From positions 3,951,637 to 4,015,636 of the forward strand of contig JACDQD010000010.1 of NCBI GenBank assembly GCA_019843655.1: DNA of 64,000 nt, read 5' to 3'. The notes beneath the pieces were generated by a model that did no database searches, was not told where the DNA came from, and was given only the letters and a program-made list of their open reading frames with translations. The translations under genes and the position numbers were made by a program. Shown in pieces: positions 50,691-63,800 of this stretch (position 1 is its first letter; each line of letters begins with the position of its first letter). Source of the DNA: Lethocerus indicus. Taxonomy: Eukaryota; Arthropoda; Insecta; Hemiptera; Belostomatidae.

Positions 50691-53600
50691 GCAATGACAC
50701 ATATATTTAATATGCAGTCTTTCATTCCGGCCTCTAGCAATTATTCAATCGAGTAGATATGTTTGCCAAATGGTATAAAAGGGCTATGTAACTTGTCTAC
50801 AAGGATAAGACATGCCCACCAAACAAATACAAATGCATCCTTTCTTGAACCGCTTGAAGTATGGGACGAAGAATCGCCGTTTATAGACTATGTCATATAA
50901 TACTTAAGGCATACTAAAATTTACTTTCTTTATGTACACATACTTGGCAGGAAATTAAGAATAATAAAAATCCAGAAAGACGCGAATACACCAAACACCC
51001 GTTGAATTGCAATTACTCAATTCTATATTATAAACCGTTCTCCTGATTCTATTCCGCTTCTCAGTTTTTTTATAGCCGCCCAGTGCTAAACCTGACTGCA
51101 CGAGAAAATCCTAAACTAAAGTATTTCTGCTCCCGCACTAAACATTTCCAAGACCGGTGGGCGTCTCGCTCCATGAATCCCATTATCATATTAAAACAGA
51201 GACACAGAGTGCCCTCTTCAGAATTCTGCAGCGGCACCCGGGAGGGACATTTTCCTCGTTCTGACGTCCCGACGTCGGGATTACTTCCAGTCCTATTAAG
51301 AACAACATCCTTCCACAATGGCCATAAAAATAATTTCTTAGAATCCGGCAACTTTTAGAAAACATATGTTACGAAAACGAATCAATCGTTTACCGGACAA
51401 TTGGCGATATGAATAGCAGTTTGTTGGTCGGAGGCGTAACCGCATTTACATGTAAAACAAAACACTTGGAACTATTTTTGTAAATATCGTTACACTCTGA
51501 AGGGCCTAAAACGTTGGCCTAACGATAATTATTACTAATTAACACAAAAGTTATAATATACCCTCATTACACCCCCATAAAAATGACAAGACAAGAAGAC
51601 AAATTTCTGTTGGGTGTTCGTCGACGCAAATATACGCTATTTTGTCCATTTAGTGTTGTAACTAACCGGGTCGGGTCGACCGGGGAGCCGGGTAATGTAG
51701 GTAAGAGTTTCAGGGAGCGTAATGAACTACACCTAGGGGTTTAGAGCGTCCCACCGTTAAGCCCAATGCCTTCAACTTCAGATAACCACAGAAGTTCCCC
51801 ATTAGGCTCTCCCAGACGGGTTCAAACGTGTGTTTCTACCGTGGACTTTCGCCTTCCGAATTTCTCCCTTCACAACCGTACAGGACGGTTAAACGTGTAA
51901 CAGAATGCATCACCTTCCATGTACCCCTCATAACAATTATGCCCGAAACCACTTTTTTAATTGTAATAATGAATAAACAACAGGTGGTACTGAAAGCGAA
52001 AATTTGTTTAAGTAATTATTTTTAATTACTAATTTACGCATTTACTAGCCGATTTTGGTGATAGAACGAAAGAGATAATTGAGTAAACTGTTACTAAAAA
52101 TAAGTATCGATTCTATCAATCAATATCTTTAATTTTCTGGGTGATATCACACAGATAATAGGTCAAATCAGTTTTGAAACGTATTCAGCGTACGATAACG
52201 CCATCAAATTATAATTATTTTGTTAAATTTATAGCGACAATATGATACCTTTCTTAGGCTACTACTCATCACGCTACGAACTTTGTGTACATACTTTATT
52301 AATTAAAAGTACTGGGAGAAAATATCAGTGAAAAAAACCTTATTAAATTACACACGTATACTTTCCGTTAATCCTTCCTGCCTCCAAAAGCTGATTAAAT
52401 AAACATAATTAACTGGAAAAAAGAAAATTTTTAACGGGGGTGCGGAAATCAAATCAAGTGAACTCATCGAAGCGAAGGGCGTTTTCCCACGCGTAAAATG
52501 TTAACAACCCGCCACGAACCGACAGATCATTTCTGTCAGTTCCAAAAACGCCAGGTTACCCTGAGGGGTAAAACAGATATCACTTTGTGGGCGTGACTGC
52601 GACAAAAAGTGCGAGGAAGTGCCGTCACGGCGGGCGATAAGGGAAGAGCAAATATGCCGGTAAAATCGTGCCGATAACGCTATAGGGGATCGCCCCGACT
52701 CACGAATTATACACGCCGTCTGCATGTGAAATATCCCTTACGATAATATTTCCCCGAACAACTTCTAAGATCTCTATAACATTTTTCCCGATCGGGAAAT
52801 ATCGACGAATAAAATGTTCGGCGACAGGGGCCGATAGCCTGTAATCTCATGCATAGAGACACCTCGCCGACTGTATACATTTGAAATAACGGGGTTTTAT
52901 TCATCGTCACTCCGTACGAATTTGTTTTATGCACGAACAATTTATTTATACGGAAGACCGAGACAACAGTTTCGGTAAAGGTACTCTTACCGTTGCTCCT
53001 TCAGGCAAACAAGTCTCGTCCGCCGCTATCCCGTGCAATCTTCCGCCCCCTAAACCGGGAGTGACCCGAATATTTCCTTCCGCCTTAAGGGCCCGACTTC
53101 ATGGGACGTATCTGCCAAGCCCCCACGGCCAGGTTCCCGATGCTATCTTTAAGGGCTAAAGGGCTTTATCCCCGCCGGCCGGCTCCTCTCCTTAAAACGG
53201 GCGCAATCGCTCCGCACACGAATCTCGGCCCCAATTCTATTCAACTACGCATAGGCCCCACCATATGCGATAAATACAACCGTTTTTTCGGTTTTTTTCC
53301 TCCTCTCGCCGTGGTGCGGTCTAGTGCTAGACCGATTTCGGCCGTTCGCCATCCATCGGCAGTACCTAAATACTTAGCCGTACCGGGAACGATGATGTTG
53401 TAACTAGGTGCCTCCCGTTCGCAAAACAATTAATATATGCTATACTAAACACAGTATAAAATATTTATCAACTTATTGGACTATATATTACTGTGGTATA
53501 CGTGAATCGGGTTCACGGCAGAATAGCACCCCATTACGCATAAACTAGGTACTGACGATGACCTTATGCCGAAACCGGTTTAATATATATATTTAAGGAT

Positions 53601-53875
53601 TTAAACCTAATTTTATTTTGGAAGGTATTACATTTTTTATGGGTAAAAATGTATGGGACGCAAATATGACTTTCGGTGGGGAAAGCAATGGAAATAAACA
53701 GGCGCGGTATCGAAACCGGTTGTGAACTGTGTAAACGATTTTCCTGTAAACTTTCAGAGCGGCTGCGGTTTTGCCGCCCTCGTCGTGATGTAACCGGGCG
53801 GGCCGGCAGATAAAACAAGTGTCAATTAGCGGGTCGGGATAATGGACGGTGAAAACAGAACCCGGCCCCGGCTCA

Positions 53876-54075
53876 ATGCGTTAATTCGCGCTGTCGGATT
53901 TTGAAGGAGCCTGTTTGAGTTCGAAACTCCCCGAGGGGGGGAGAATCACCCCTTTTTGGTTCGCACAATTTTCAATAAGCCCAATCCCGGACTGTCCGCA
54001 GTGAGAAACGCAAGCCTGGAATCTAGAACTAGGATTATTTGCATTGGGACGCCCCGCCGAATACAAATGAAAAGA
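53876..54075 (+). mobile_element. Possible SINE with tRNA-like head and repeated tail
   Basis: AATGCGTTAATTCGCGCTG (from 53876) is a loose A-box match and GAGTTCGAAACTCC (53917-53930) a B-box match with a paired stem; the spacing is tRNA-like. About 90 bases downstream, 54022-54070 is repeated at 55337-55382, which suggests a shared element 3' region. Head and tail may belong to one element; that link is inference. Confidence 0.35.
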
Positions 54076-54353
54076 AGGAATTCAGAGCAGCCGGAGAGAT
54101 CGCTTCCTGAATTCTGTCCAAATCATACCTTATACTTTATAATATTCACTCTTAAAATTTATATTACCGTCACTTACTTTGAATATTAAAATAATTTTAT
54201 CGGGCCGTCCCATCAGATAGAAGGGTTTAAAAAAAATCCGATTTATAACTTATTCCTGTAATTCAATCATAATTTATTCTTATTACATGACTAAAGTACG
54301 TGTACTTTGTTCATACGCACATATGAATCGCTTTGTTACACTTATTAAAAATC

Positions 54354-54387
54354 ACGTTTTATGTGTTCCGCGAGGGTCTGGATTACC
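54354..54387 (+). repeat. Short direct repeat, copy 1 of 2
   Basis: CGTTTTATGTGTTCCGCGAG followed by a GGATTACC motif matches 54777-54811 with a few substitutions and a one-base length difference. Flanks are only weakly similar. Confidence 0.55.
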
Positions 54388-54776
54388 AACAACATTCTGA
54401 CTTGGTCTTACTCTAGATCGGTTCCTTTAACATATCAATCCGTCGTTTATTAAGAATGTTGAAGTACAACGCTATGTTAAAAATTATATCGGATCGTATA
54501 ATTTATACAGTCCAAAACTGTGGACGGACCGGAAAGGGGCACACGTACTGCCTCCATGTTTAAATTAAGCGTGGAATTTTTCGAACACGGAGATAAAATT
54601 CAGTAGGATCCGGAGTAGTCCATGACAGGGTCTATTTGCATGGCAAGCGTGGGCAGGGTACACAATAGGAGCGAGCTGCATCACTCGCGTTCCCCAACCA
54701 GCACGGTAAACAGGAGTCGAATTAGCGATTGAGCAATTTATATGGTAATTTTCCAGCTTAATAACGTTGTTTAAGT

Positions 54777-54811
54777 ACCGTTTTATGTTTTTCCGCGAGT
54801 TTTGGATTACC
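54777..54811 (+). repeat. Short direct repeat, copy 2 of 2
   Basis: CGTTTTATGTTTTTCCGCGA followed by TTTTGGATTACC, about 423 bp from and in the same orientation as the first copy. The sequences diverge beyond GGATTACC. Confidence 0.55.
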
Positions 54812-55336
54812 CCCTAAGGGTTACAGTGCAGGGAACTGTTGTCCATTTCACGCTAGCACATTCATCGGTAGAATTTCCCAAATGATTCATTATTTCTGAG
54901 TTTCTAATTTCCTAAAAACGTTCACAGACAAATTTGAAGAATTTTCAACTATTTTAAAATTTCCGCCTAATATTGCATTATATTTAGAGAAAATTAAGTA
55001 CTGTATAACATAAGTCGATGAATCCAATCAATAATTTATTAAGAATGCCACTTAAATGTGACGAATTATGAGCTAGTACCCCATTAATATAATTTTAATA
55101 CTACTCCAGAATACTAAAACAAGTCTACCTCCGAAATAAGAACCTATTATTAATTATTTAATCAATTTGTCTGAAGCTGAAAACAATTCGATAGCAGCAG
55201 TCATCATTTGAAAACAATTGTTGAATACATTAATTGCTTCGAAAGAAACATAGTATATAAACTAACTATGCGACGCAAGGAGCAGCGCGGAATTGATATC
55301 AATATAACACTTTCAACAGAACTAGAGCCTCTCCCG

Positions 55337-55382
55337 TCTAGCCGGATTATTTACATTGGGGCGACTCAGCGAATACGAATGG
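55337..55382 (+). repeat. Second copy of the 54.0-kb repeated segment
   Basis: GGATTATTTACATTGGGGCG here matches GGATTATTTGCATTGGGACG in the 54022-54070 copy, and the match continues through GCGAATACGAATG against CCGAATACAAATG. Similarity fades on both sides. No tRNA-like head was recognised upstream of this copy. Confidence 0.5.
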
Positions 55383-56304
55383 GGGAAGTGAAAGAGCAAG
55401 AGCAAGTGGGTTTGGACTACCGAATTCGGTTAACCGCTGTAAACAGGGACAGTGGGGGACACGATAGATCCTGCCGGGATCCCGTCCATTCAATGCCCGG
55501 AGCTGACCCCGCGTTGATCTCCCTTGTTCCTTCAACCGGCCGGGCAATCCCCTTTATTTCCAGATTTACTCCCGGCTCGTATGAAAATACCCGAATTCCA
55601 TTTCTCGTCCTGTCCCGTACTCAATGCCGGCACGCACTGCCTTCAAAACGGATCTCGGATGGGATGAGTAAAATTGATCTTTACTTTCCCGCCTACATAC
55701 GAAGTCCGCTACCCAAACCTGCCCATTATTGGCAGTAAAAACGCTGGGCCGGGACTGCAAATGGATATGCAGGTGGCCGTTCCCAAATGTGCGCTGGGCC
55801 GAGAAAAACCTTGCGAGTATTTAAACATGCGGTTTTATTACTTTCGCTCGAATAGGCGAACAACAGAGCGAAGGACGTATGCAAAAATTCTGTTCTAAAT
55901 AACCAGGAAGGGTTACTGGAAGTAGATATTTAAATTTTGATTTCAAGACTTTGTTTCAAATAAACTTAAATATAATAAACTTATCATATATATGAAATTA
56001 ATACCTCCTGCAATCATAAATGCATAAACAAGTTCATAATTTGCAAGCATTTCAAAATCATAATTGGAGCAAGTTCAAACAATGAGGTTAGTTTACAGGA
56101 AGAATACGAATCACGAAATATATAATAGGCAATTACAGGTCAATAAATTATTACACCGTTGTTAAGAGGCGAAATAGAAACTCATTCTGGGTCACTCGGG
56201 AGATCGTGAAACGGCGATTCGTCGCTGAAAACAATTATCCTCCTTCCTCCAGTCGCCTTCTTTCTTTTACCCCCTTTTCTGTTCATTAGGCCGAGAACGA
56301 ATGG

Positions 56305-56328
56305 GTTTCTTTCTTTCTTTTTTTTTAT
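56305..56328. repeat. (TTTC)n-type pyrimidine tract
   Basis: GTTTCTTTCTTTCTTT followed by a T-run. It is a short, slightly interrupted tetranucleotide repeat at the edge of a moderately G+C-rich stretch. Confidence 0.7.
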
Positions 56329-58379
56329 CGGGGCGTTCTTCGAGAAACGTTTTCAATTAAAACTCAACAAGCCATGAATTCTCGGGACGGGACTCCCAAC
56401 ACCGAACGGCGTCCTACAGGAGGGAGTAACCCCTTTGCCGACTCTCGGGAAGCACAACGTACGCACTTCTCGGCGTTCACAGAGGAGTACCGCATTCAAT
56501 TAACGTTTTACACGGCCCAAACTTAGGGAACGGCTAGCGACCGCCGCTAGACGGAGCAATGCGGAGCTATTAAATTGTGAACTTTTCATTTTGACTACTG
56601 CATCGCAATATTTGAGAAGCGAGTAGAGCACATCAATTCGATGTCTTGGAAAATATGTATTGGAGATCTATCGATAATGCGTTTTCAACTTGTACCTTTG
56701 GAAGACGATTGGGCTTACCGTGGGCTAAATGACCTGATTATATGGACATAAATGCCTCATTATTTTGACAATTAATTAGCCCACTTTCTGATATATGTGC
56801 TGTACGGTATAGCATTGCGCCATAACTTGGAGGCATAAAATTGTGTCGCCCAAGTTGGGAGACGCTATGTGGCGCAAACTAGGTCTCTGGGCCAACCAAA
56901 CTTCAAGGGGGAGGCTCCAGTGGGGTGGGATTTGGACCTTAGGGGCCGAACTAAGGGGCGAGGGTGAAATGGTATATATTTCATTATACCGAGCCCCCCT
57001 GGGGTGAAGCCGCGATAAGCTCGGATTGTGATTAGTATCGATTAAGGCTGTATCGGGAGGAAAAGGGGATTCCAGGTAAAATTTAACTGATAAGTGAGAA
57101 TCCTCATCAGGTAATTACGGATGTTTAATGAACGGGTGTTGAAAGTTGGGCAGATATTTAGCGGGAGAATGTTTCTAATACAATGCTATACGTATATCAC
57201 CACAGTGAAATCAGTGTGTACGCATACTTAGCCCCAGGGCGCCGGTCGCAGAGGTGGAATGTGCACGTGACTAATTAACATTTTTGTATATTAAGGTCAG
57301 GGCTGCCTGCAATAAATTGCGATGTTAGTCGCAGTAATTTATTTTCAGCGATCGAATCCATCCCTACGGTAGGGTAAATTAACCAGTTAATGGTAAATGG
57401 ACGACACGAACTACTCTAGTTAAATTATAGAATCAAATAAATTTTTTTTCGGAATGTACCACTATCCTTTTCTCTCATTTGTTGGGTTTCATCAGTATAC
57501 TTTTCATAGTAAAGTAAGCTATTTATGAATTACGACTGTTGATGAATTATATTGTTACTACACCGTTTATGCAGTACCTAAGTTCCTCACTGTATTACTC
57601 TGAGACATTAGGTGGCCGAAGGTGCTGCATTGAGTTTTGAAACTCGTATGACAATATTTTAAAACCTTTTAGAACGAATCAATTTTTCAAATGTCTACAT
57701 TAATACAATTAAAATTAATTTTGTCGACTTTATCGACTGTTATCATCAACGTGCCCGGTAATTCTTCTCAAAAAGGATACACTTCGAGGACAACGTCATG
57801 GTCCAAACCCATAAGTTCTGCCCTCAGTTAAACTTCTGAGTGATCCATACGAAAAAAAAGCCTAGGGGACCAAAATCGACCGTATCTTTCGATAAATCGG
57901 ACTGCCGGTCACAACTGAAAATATTCAGAAATTCAGGCGACCGAGAAGAATCTTCAGGGGAGATCGGATTAGGCGTAAAGTTTGTCAAACTAAGTTGTGC
58001 CCCTCGCCCTTCCGTCGTTTAGAACGTCTGGGGGGGGTTGGAATATGAAGAAAAGCGGGGTCGCTCGGAAAGTTGAAGCGTTGCCTAACGTCCTCCGAAG
58101 TCCGCCCCCACTCCCGGCTCCACAGGCCAGCGCTCTCCTCCTGTCTTCTGCCGCGCATAATCTTCTTTTGAACGGTCCGAAAACAAATTAAAAGCCGGTA
58201 AATGAAAAGTTAGGCCGGTTAAAGGTGAAGGGGGCGGGGGCGGTTCTGAAAGAAGATTAAACCAACCCCCCCACCACCCCCATTCTAATACCCCAACTGG
58301 CGGGCATACAAAGTTCAAAACGCCGTGTTCTCTCACTCACTCACTCCCTCCCTCCCTCCGTCTCTCTCTATCTCTCCGT

Positions 58380-58399
58380 CCAACCGATTAGTCGGTTGG
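58380..58399. repeat. Short perfect hairpin
   Basis: CCAACCGA-TTAG-TCGGTTGG is an 8-bp stem with a four-base loop. It lies directly after a pyrimidine-rich tract (58325-58379, CTCACTCACTC and CCTCCCTCC units), so it marks the edge of a low-complexity stretch. Confidence 0.6.
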
Positions 58400-59646
58400 T
58401 ACAACAGTACATCTCTTGCAGGCTTACACACGCGCTGCTGGCCCCCCGCTCCTACCACCGCCATTCGATGGCCTCTCCGAGCCCCCAGGAAATTTATTGT
58501 CGGACGCGAAGCGAATGGCGGGCCGTTTAACACAGGCGACCCGCCCCCGCCCCCCTTTCCCTACTCACTTCAAAATCCCTGACGGTCAGAACCTGGGCAT
58601 AAAACCGGAGTCCATAAAAAGCCAAGGAAGGCGAATTTTTAAAATAACAAACGATAAGGGCCGAATTGAAATATCTGCGCCACAGAAAATCTCTAGACCA
58701 GTGGGAAATTATACCCTAGAAAAAAGATATATTTGGATAATATTGGTACCTAGAAACCATTACCATAACAATGGCTTCAAACAAAGCTCAATAATTTCAC
58801 CTTACATATCACGGCTTCATTTTAAAATTAATACAGTATACCCTAGCTGGAGTAATATTTAATCGAGACCAATTGCGTGTCTTGTGGCTTATACGCCAAT
58901 AACCAGAGGACAAACGGCCCATCAGCAAAATTTTTCCGACCTACCGCCTGCCGGTTATTTAAATTTCCGATTCCTTGACTCAACGCGTTTTATATGACGG
59001 TACCGACCCATACGCGTGGCCGCGACGCCATTTTCGTAATGACGGAAAACTACTGGCGAATGTGAAAAAGTCGCGACCTATCCAATCCTACATCAGACAA
59101 ATGAGAAGTGACGAGGAGACAGGGTTAATGTCCCAAGCCAGCGCGGGCCTAAGAAACTGTTATTAATAAATTATTTTTGTAAATATTATATAAATATGTA
59201 AAATTGTAGTTACTCTCAGATCTGACAATTAAACCTCCATTTGCACCTTCTCTATTAGATTTGGAATTCTATATTAGTCCTTCTAAAATAAGAATACGTT
59301 TAACAAAATGAATGTTAAAATTAACTCCGCGGGGGAATACGGCATTCAATTAAAACGTGCATTCAGTTCGCTTGCATAGAACACCCGATTAAAATGACTG
59401 TACACAATTCTAATCCAATCATAACTACGTATTAATGCAAGATTATGGCGGAAAACATGACGGGAAAATATCAGAATTAATTTCAACAATACTGAAATAA
59501 CAACATTTACAGACAATCCCTGACTGGTCGCGAACGATATGTACTGGTCGAACATAATCACCGGATTCCTTATAAGTGCTGTTCGGTTCTTAGGCGTATC
59601 CCGACGGACTAATTGTTTCCGTTTCGCTTTGACCGATGCGCCCGAA

Positions 59647-59760
59647 AGATCAATTGGTAGCGCCCATCGCCAATAACAGTGTAGGAATACACTCATCCGC
59701 GATTCGGACCAGTGCGTTAGCCGGGGTTCAAAGCCCCGGTTATTAAATTTCATTAAAACG
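59647..59760 (+). mobile_element. Possible tRNA-like fragment with a strong T-arm hairpin
   Basis: AGATCAATTGGTAGCGCC (59647-59664) resembles an A box. CCGGGG-TTCAAAG-CCCCGG (59721-59739) is a perfect 6-bp stem with a seven-base B-box-like loop. The two are about 60 bases apart, too far for a normal tRNA, and the insert contains a small hairpin AGTGTA-GGAA-TACACT. A SINE relic or an interrupted tRNA pseudogene fits better than a functional gene. Confidence 0.3.
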
Positions 59761-60840
59761 CCCCCACCATTAGGCTGTTCACTCGGCCCCGTAATTCATC
59801 CAGAACACGGGTTTAATGGGGGCGAATTTCTCGAAATTGTATTGGAACAAACGTGCGGCGCGAACAAACGTGAACCGGCAATTATTCATTACCTTTAAAC
59901 ACACGGACTATTATTTCCGACCCGCCCGCGTAATGAAATCGGGCGGGGAGTTTAAATATCAGAATACAGAGCTGGGAATTATGATTCAGCGTATCTTAAC
60001 CGCCTGTATAATTCCAGCGATTTAATAAATACACGAAGCGTCTATTATCTGGGCGTTCGTCAACGGACTATAGAATAAAGACTGAAATGTATTTTTCGGT
60101 TTCTATAAATGATGTTTATCGTCAATTGAACGCTTGGAACGAAAAACTGCAATCGATATTAGACATATCATTTTGACCGACTCGATAAGATAAAATGGCC
60201 CGTCAAGTGTTCACTTAATGCTCGACCTGTCAGCAATAGATTTTCATTAGAAGCGTAAACGGGTGTATAGACTTCAGTACTGTCGTAAGGCTCTAAAATG
60301 ATTTTGCGACCGAACCGAGTTGAACCGCCCTACCCGGGCAGTGGCCTAAAACAAGACATTTCCTTTCGGAAGGAAGGAAGCCCTGCCGTATTCTATTTAT
60401 CCCGCCTTTACAGAAATAGAATTTCGATAAATCTCCTTCAGCCGGGGCGATGGAAGCGTCGACACGCGAGCACAAGACCAATCCGACGATAAATGTCGGC
60501 GTCAGCTTTCGGTCGAAAATCGACCGCTCAGCACCGAAATCCCAAGCGTAGGCATTGTACGAACGCCAAGGGAACTTTTCTCGCGGCATTAACCCCACAT
60601 ATATTCTGAGCGCTGCAACGAAAATTTACCCTTTCTCCGATTAAATCTAACAATCGACCCTTGAAATAATAATGATTCAACCATCGTAGTGTGTAAGATC
60701 CCCGTGCACCCATTTATTTCCCAATTTAATTAAAATACACGCAGCGAAAATTCTTCGCTATTTTCGGCTGAACACAGGTAAAAGGCTAACCTCTAACCCG
60801 CATACTTAAGACTGTAAAGCAACACGTACGATGTGATCCT

Positions 60841-60880
60841 ATAAGATTTGTACAATATGATTTGATAAGAATTGTACAAC
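60841..60880. repeat. Tandem repeat, period 24
   Basis: ATAAGATTTGTACAA recurs as ATAAGAATTGTACAA 24 bases later with one substitution. Only two units are present. Confidence 0.65.
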
Positions 60881-63800
60881 TCCAATAATCGAACAAAATA
60901 GGATCATTAAAAGGGTAAAATGGGTGGGGAAATTTCTCTGCGACGTCCACATGTCCTGATAGACGTCAAAAACAAAAAAAAATAGGGAAATAACTCAATA
61001 TATTTAAATTAAACCATATTATTATTGTCATTTTTAATACTGTAAGAAATATTTATATATAAAATATCCAAGACATTGCCTACTTTTACAATAGGAGGTT
61101 GTAACAAAAATACAAATTACACTTAATGACTTACAGAACAAACAGTAAACTCCAGTTACCATGGAAATGCAGTTATGTGCATACTACTAGCAAGCCTGTC
61201 TCAATTTCAATAACGAGAATTTAATAGATACAAGAACGAAATTCGGAAAACCAACATAAGGGCAGTGTTTCAAAGCCGTTAAGCTCTCCACATGTTTTGA
61301 GTTGACATTGCACAGTGTAAACAGGTTTCGCACAGAGTAACTTGGCGGTCAATTCCAGTACAGGCCACCACACCTCCTCATAAATCACTACACCGCCTTC
61401 GATACACTTTTTTTTCGGGAAAATTTTCAGAACGGTTTTCTCGAACCCAATTTCGGCCCGCGGGCATACATCAACTTCTCGGAACGAGCCAGAGAAAAAA
61501 CGCAGATTTTTTCCCCGCCCTGGGGTCGAATCCCGAATTCCGTGGGGGAAAATGTGCACCCAGCAGGAGGTTTTTCCACTTCGGACCATAGTTAAAGGGC
61601 GACGGTGCTAATCTCGAGACCCACAATTATGTTCCGGGACACGCGAACTGCCGACCGAAAGTCAAGTCAGAAATCACGCTAACGGATTTTAAATCGAGCC
61701 TCCTACAATTTTTAGCTAATTCTTTCCCTCCGGGCTTTTTACGTTTCATATTTTTTGTTTTTTGTACATTTCATATCGCGTTATTAAGACATTCACGAAT
61801 TGCATTCGTTCCCTCTTAACGTAAGGAAGTGGCCACGTGATATATTTGTTACTAGTGCTACTTTAACATCAATATCGCTGACTGTATTTTACAGTTTCAA
61901 AGTCGTTACAGCTATACATTTTATTAGTTGTTCTCGAACAGTTGACGAAAAATAAACACATGAAATAAACACACGATAAAACCACTGAACAGGGATATGA
62001 GTATTCTTTAGAATCACTTTCTATATATTTCCGACATCATAAAGCAGTACTTGAAACCAATATGCGGAGGCTTAAAGGTGAAGGATGAGTGGGACCGAGG
62101 TGCCAGCTCGGAAGGAGTACGTAGGCCGTATACTGAGCCGAAGGGGCCGGCCTTCGCAGACTGCTCGGCTTGGCAGCGCACAAACAGCTCACAGTTTTAT
62201 TAACGAGGCGATCTAATCCGAATCACCCGAATTGAAGACCGCACGGGGTACAGTGGAAAAAAAGAAACAAGTACGAACGGATACGTCCGACGCCCGAATT
62301 AGAGCGGAGGCGGTGACGCCGCGGCCAGAGGAAACGGGCAATTGAAAGTTTCACACTTCACAAGAGCCGTTTTTGACACTTGGGGCCACGACCGAGGGTC
62401 AATGAGCCCAAAACATCTTTTCAAAAGGACCCCCTTTACTGAATTAATTCAAAGATTTATAGTAGGGCACTTTATACAAGCGAACAGAAGTGTGGTGTCG
62501 GTTTGTTTATTATTAATTTATTAACCAATTAGCCCGCAGCGTTAACAGAACAGTTTTCTTTGGAGCATTCATTTCCACCCTTCGAAGTTACATTAATGGT
62601 TGAGGAAAGTCGTGACCTGACTATACATCGTGTCTAATGATTCATTTATGTATTGTTTTTACGATTACTGCGAATGCATTTGCATGTAGAAGCACGCTAC
62701 AAAATCCCATTGTTCCGCCGACTGCGGCGTCGGCGTTAATTACAATCGTACAGTATCTAGGAACGTTGTTTTAAACTGTTTTCATAGCTTCAGCCGTAAC
62801 AAGTTATGTAACCAAAATGACGGTAGTGGTAATTAAAGGTGCACTCTAAGTTGAAATGCAGCCCCACTTGCTTTTGCAAGTTCTATTATACTTCGCAAAA
62901 ACTATTCATTTAACAATACTAAGAGTACAATAAATACAGAAATCTTTGAAGGACCGTAAATGCAATGTACATCTGATGACTGAATTAAGCTCATGTACTT
63001 TAAAATTTAACACTGAATGTTGGACGACATATGAAGGAAAAACCTAATGTATTTCCTGTCAAAAGGGAAAACGAGCTGTCCTAGCCATACGATAACGGCG
63101 CCATTTAAAAGTAAAATAAAAAGAAAAGAAAGAATAAATGAATGGCTCGGAATAAACTGAAAGATCACGGGGGCGACATATGCAAATCGACTGAACGGCG
63201 TAAACATTTTCAAACTCTTTGTAGCGGTAGCTTTATAAAAAGTGTCGGAACATAACACTTTTCAACGTACACCCTATTCGGCAGAATAGGCGGCGAGTGA
63301 CGTCGCCAATATATTAACTGAATTTCAGAGTGCGAAGAGTATCAATCACACATCGATCAGAATTGATGAAGAGTTCGCTACGCCCGGTCAGATCGCAAAA
63401 TATCGACCCCCTAATATCCCGTCGTTGGCAGCTTAACTTGGAGAAATATGAACAAGTTGATTTATGCATATATCGTAATTATCTGAAGTGAATTCATTGA
63501 GAAATAGTATTTAAAGCTAAAACTTTTGTATGTCACTGATATATTTCAATACGAGAACAATGTATAAGATACCGATGTTAATGTTTTAAACAGTTTAAAT
63601 GCGCATTTTTATAGTCTTATATAGACTTATTGCGATTCAGTATTACAAATTTTGTTCGTAGTTCCGTTTTTTGTAATTCAGAATTATCTTCTTTACATTA
63701 CTGTTCACATTTTTTTGCAATTGAAACGATTGACGTCCACGGACCTCATATATTAAATTATCGTAGGAGAATGTTGTTCGATTCATAAGAATGAAGACAT

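Noticed and set aside
55208..55738. Longest open frame (176 codons, + strand)
   Set aside because: It does not begin with ATG, no domain is recognisable, and part of it overlaps the repeat shared with 54.0 kb. A frame of this length is compatible with chance in 64 kb read on six frames.
58416..58862. 148-codon frame on the + strand
   Set aside because: It has no ATG at the start, is Pro-rich and low-complexity, and overlaps other frames in the same G+C-rich patch.
59346..59753. 135-codon ATG frame on the minus strand
   Set aside because: Its first codons lie in the tRNA-like hairpin (59721-59739), so the start is probably repeat-derived, and the remainder shows no domain.
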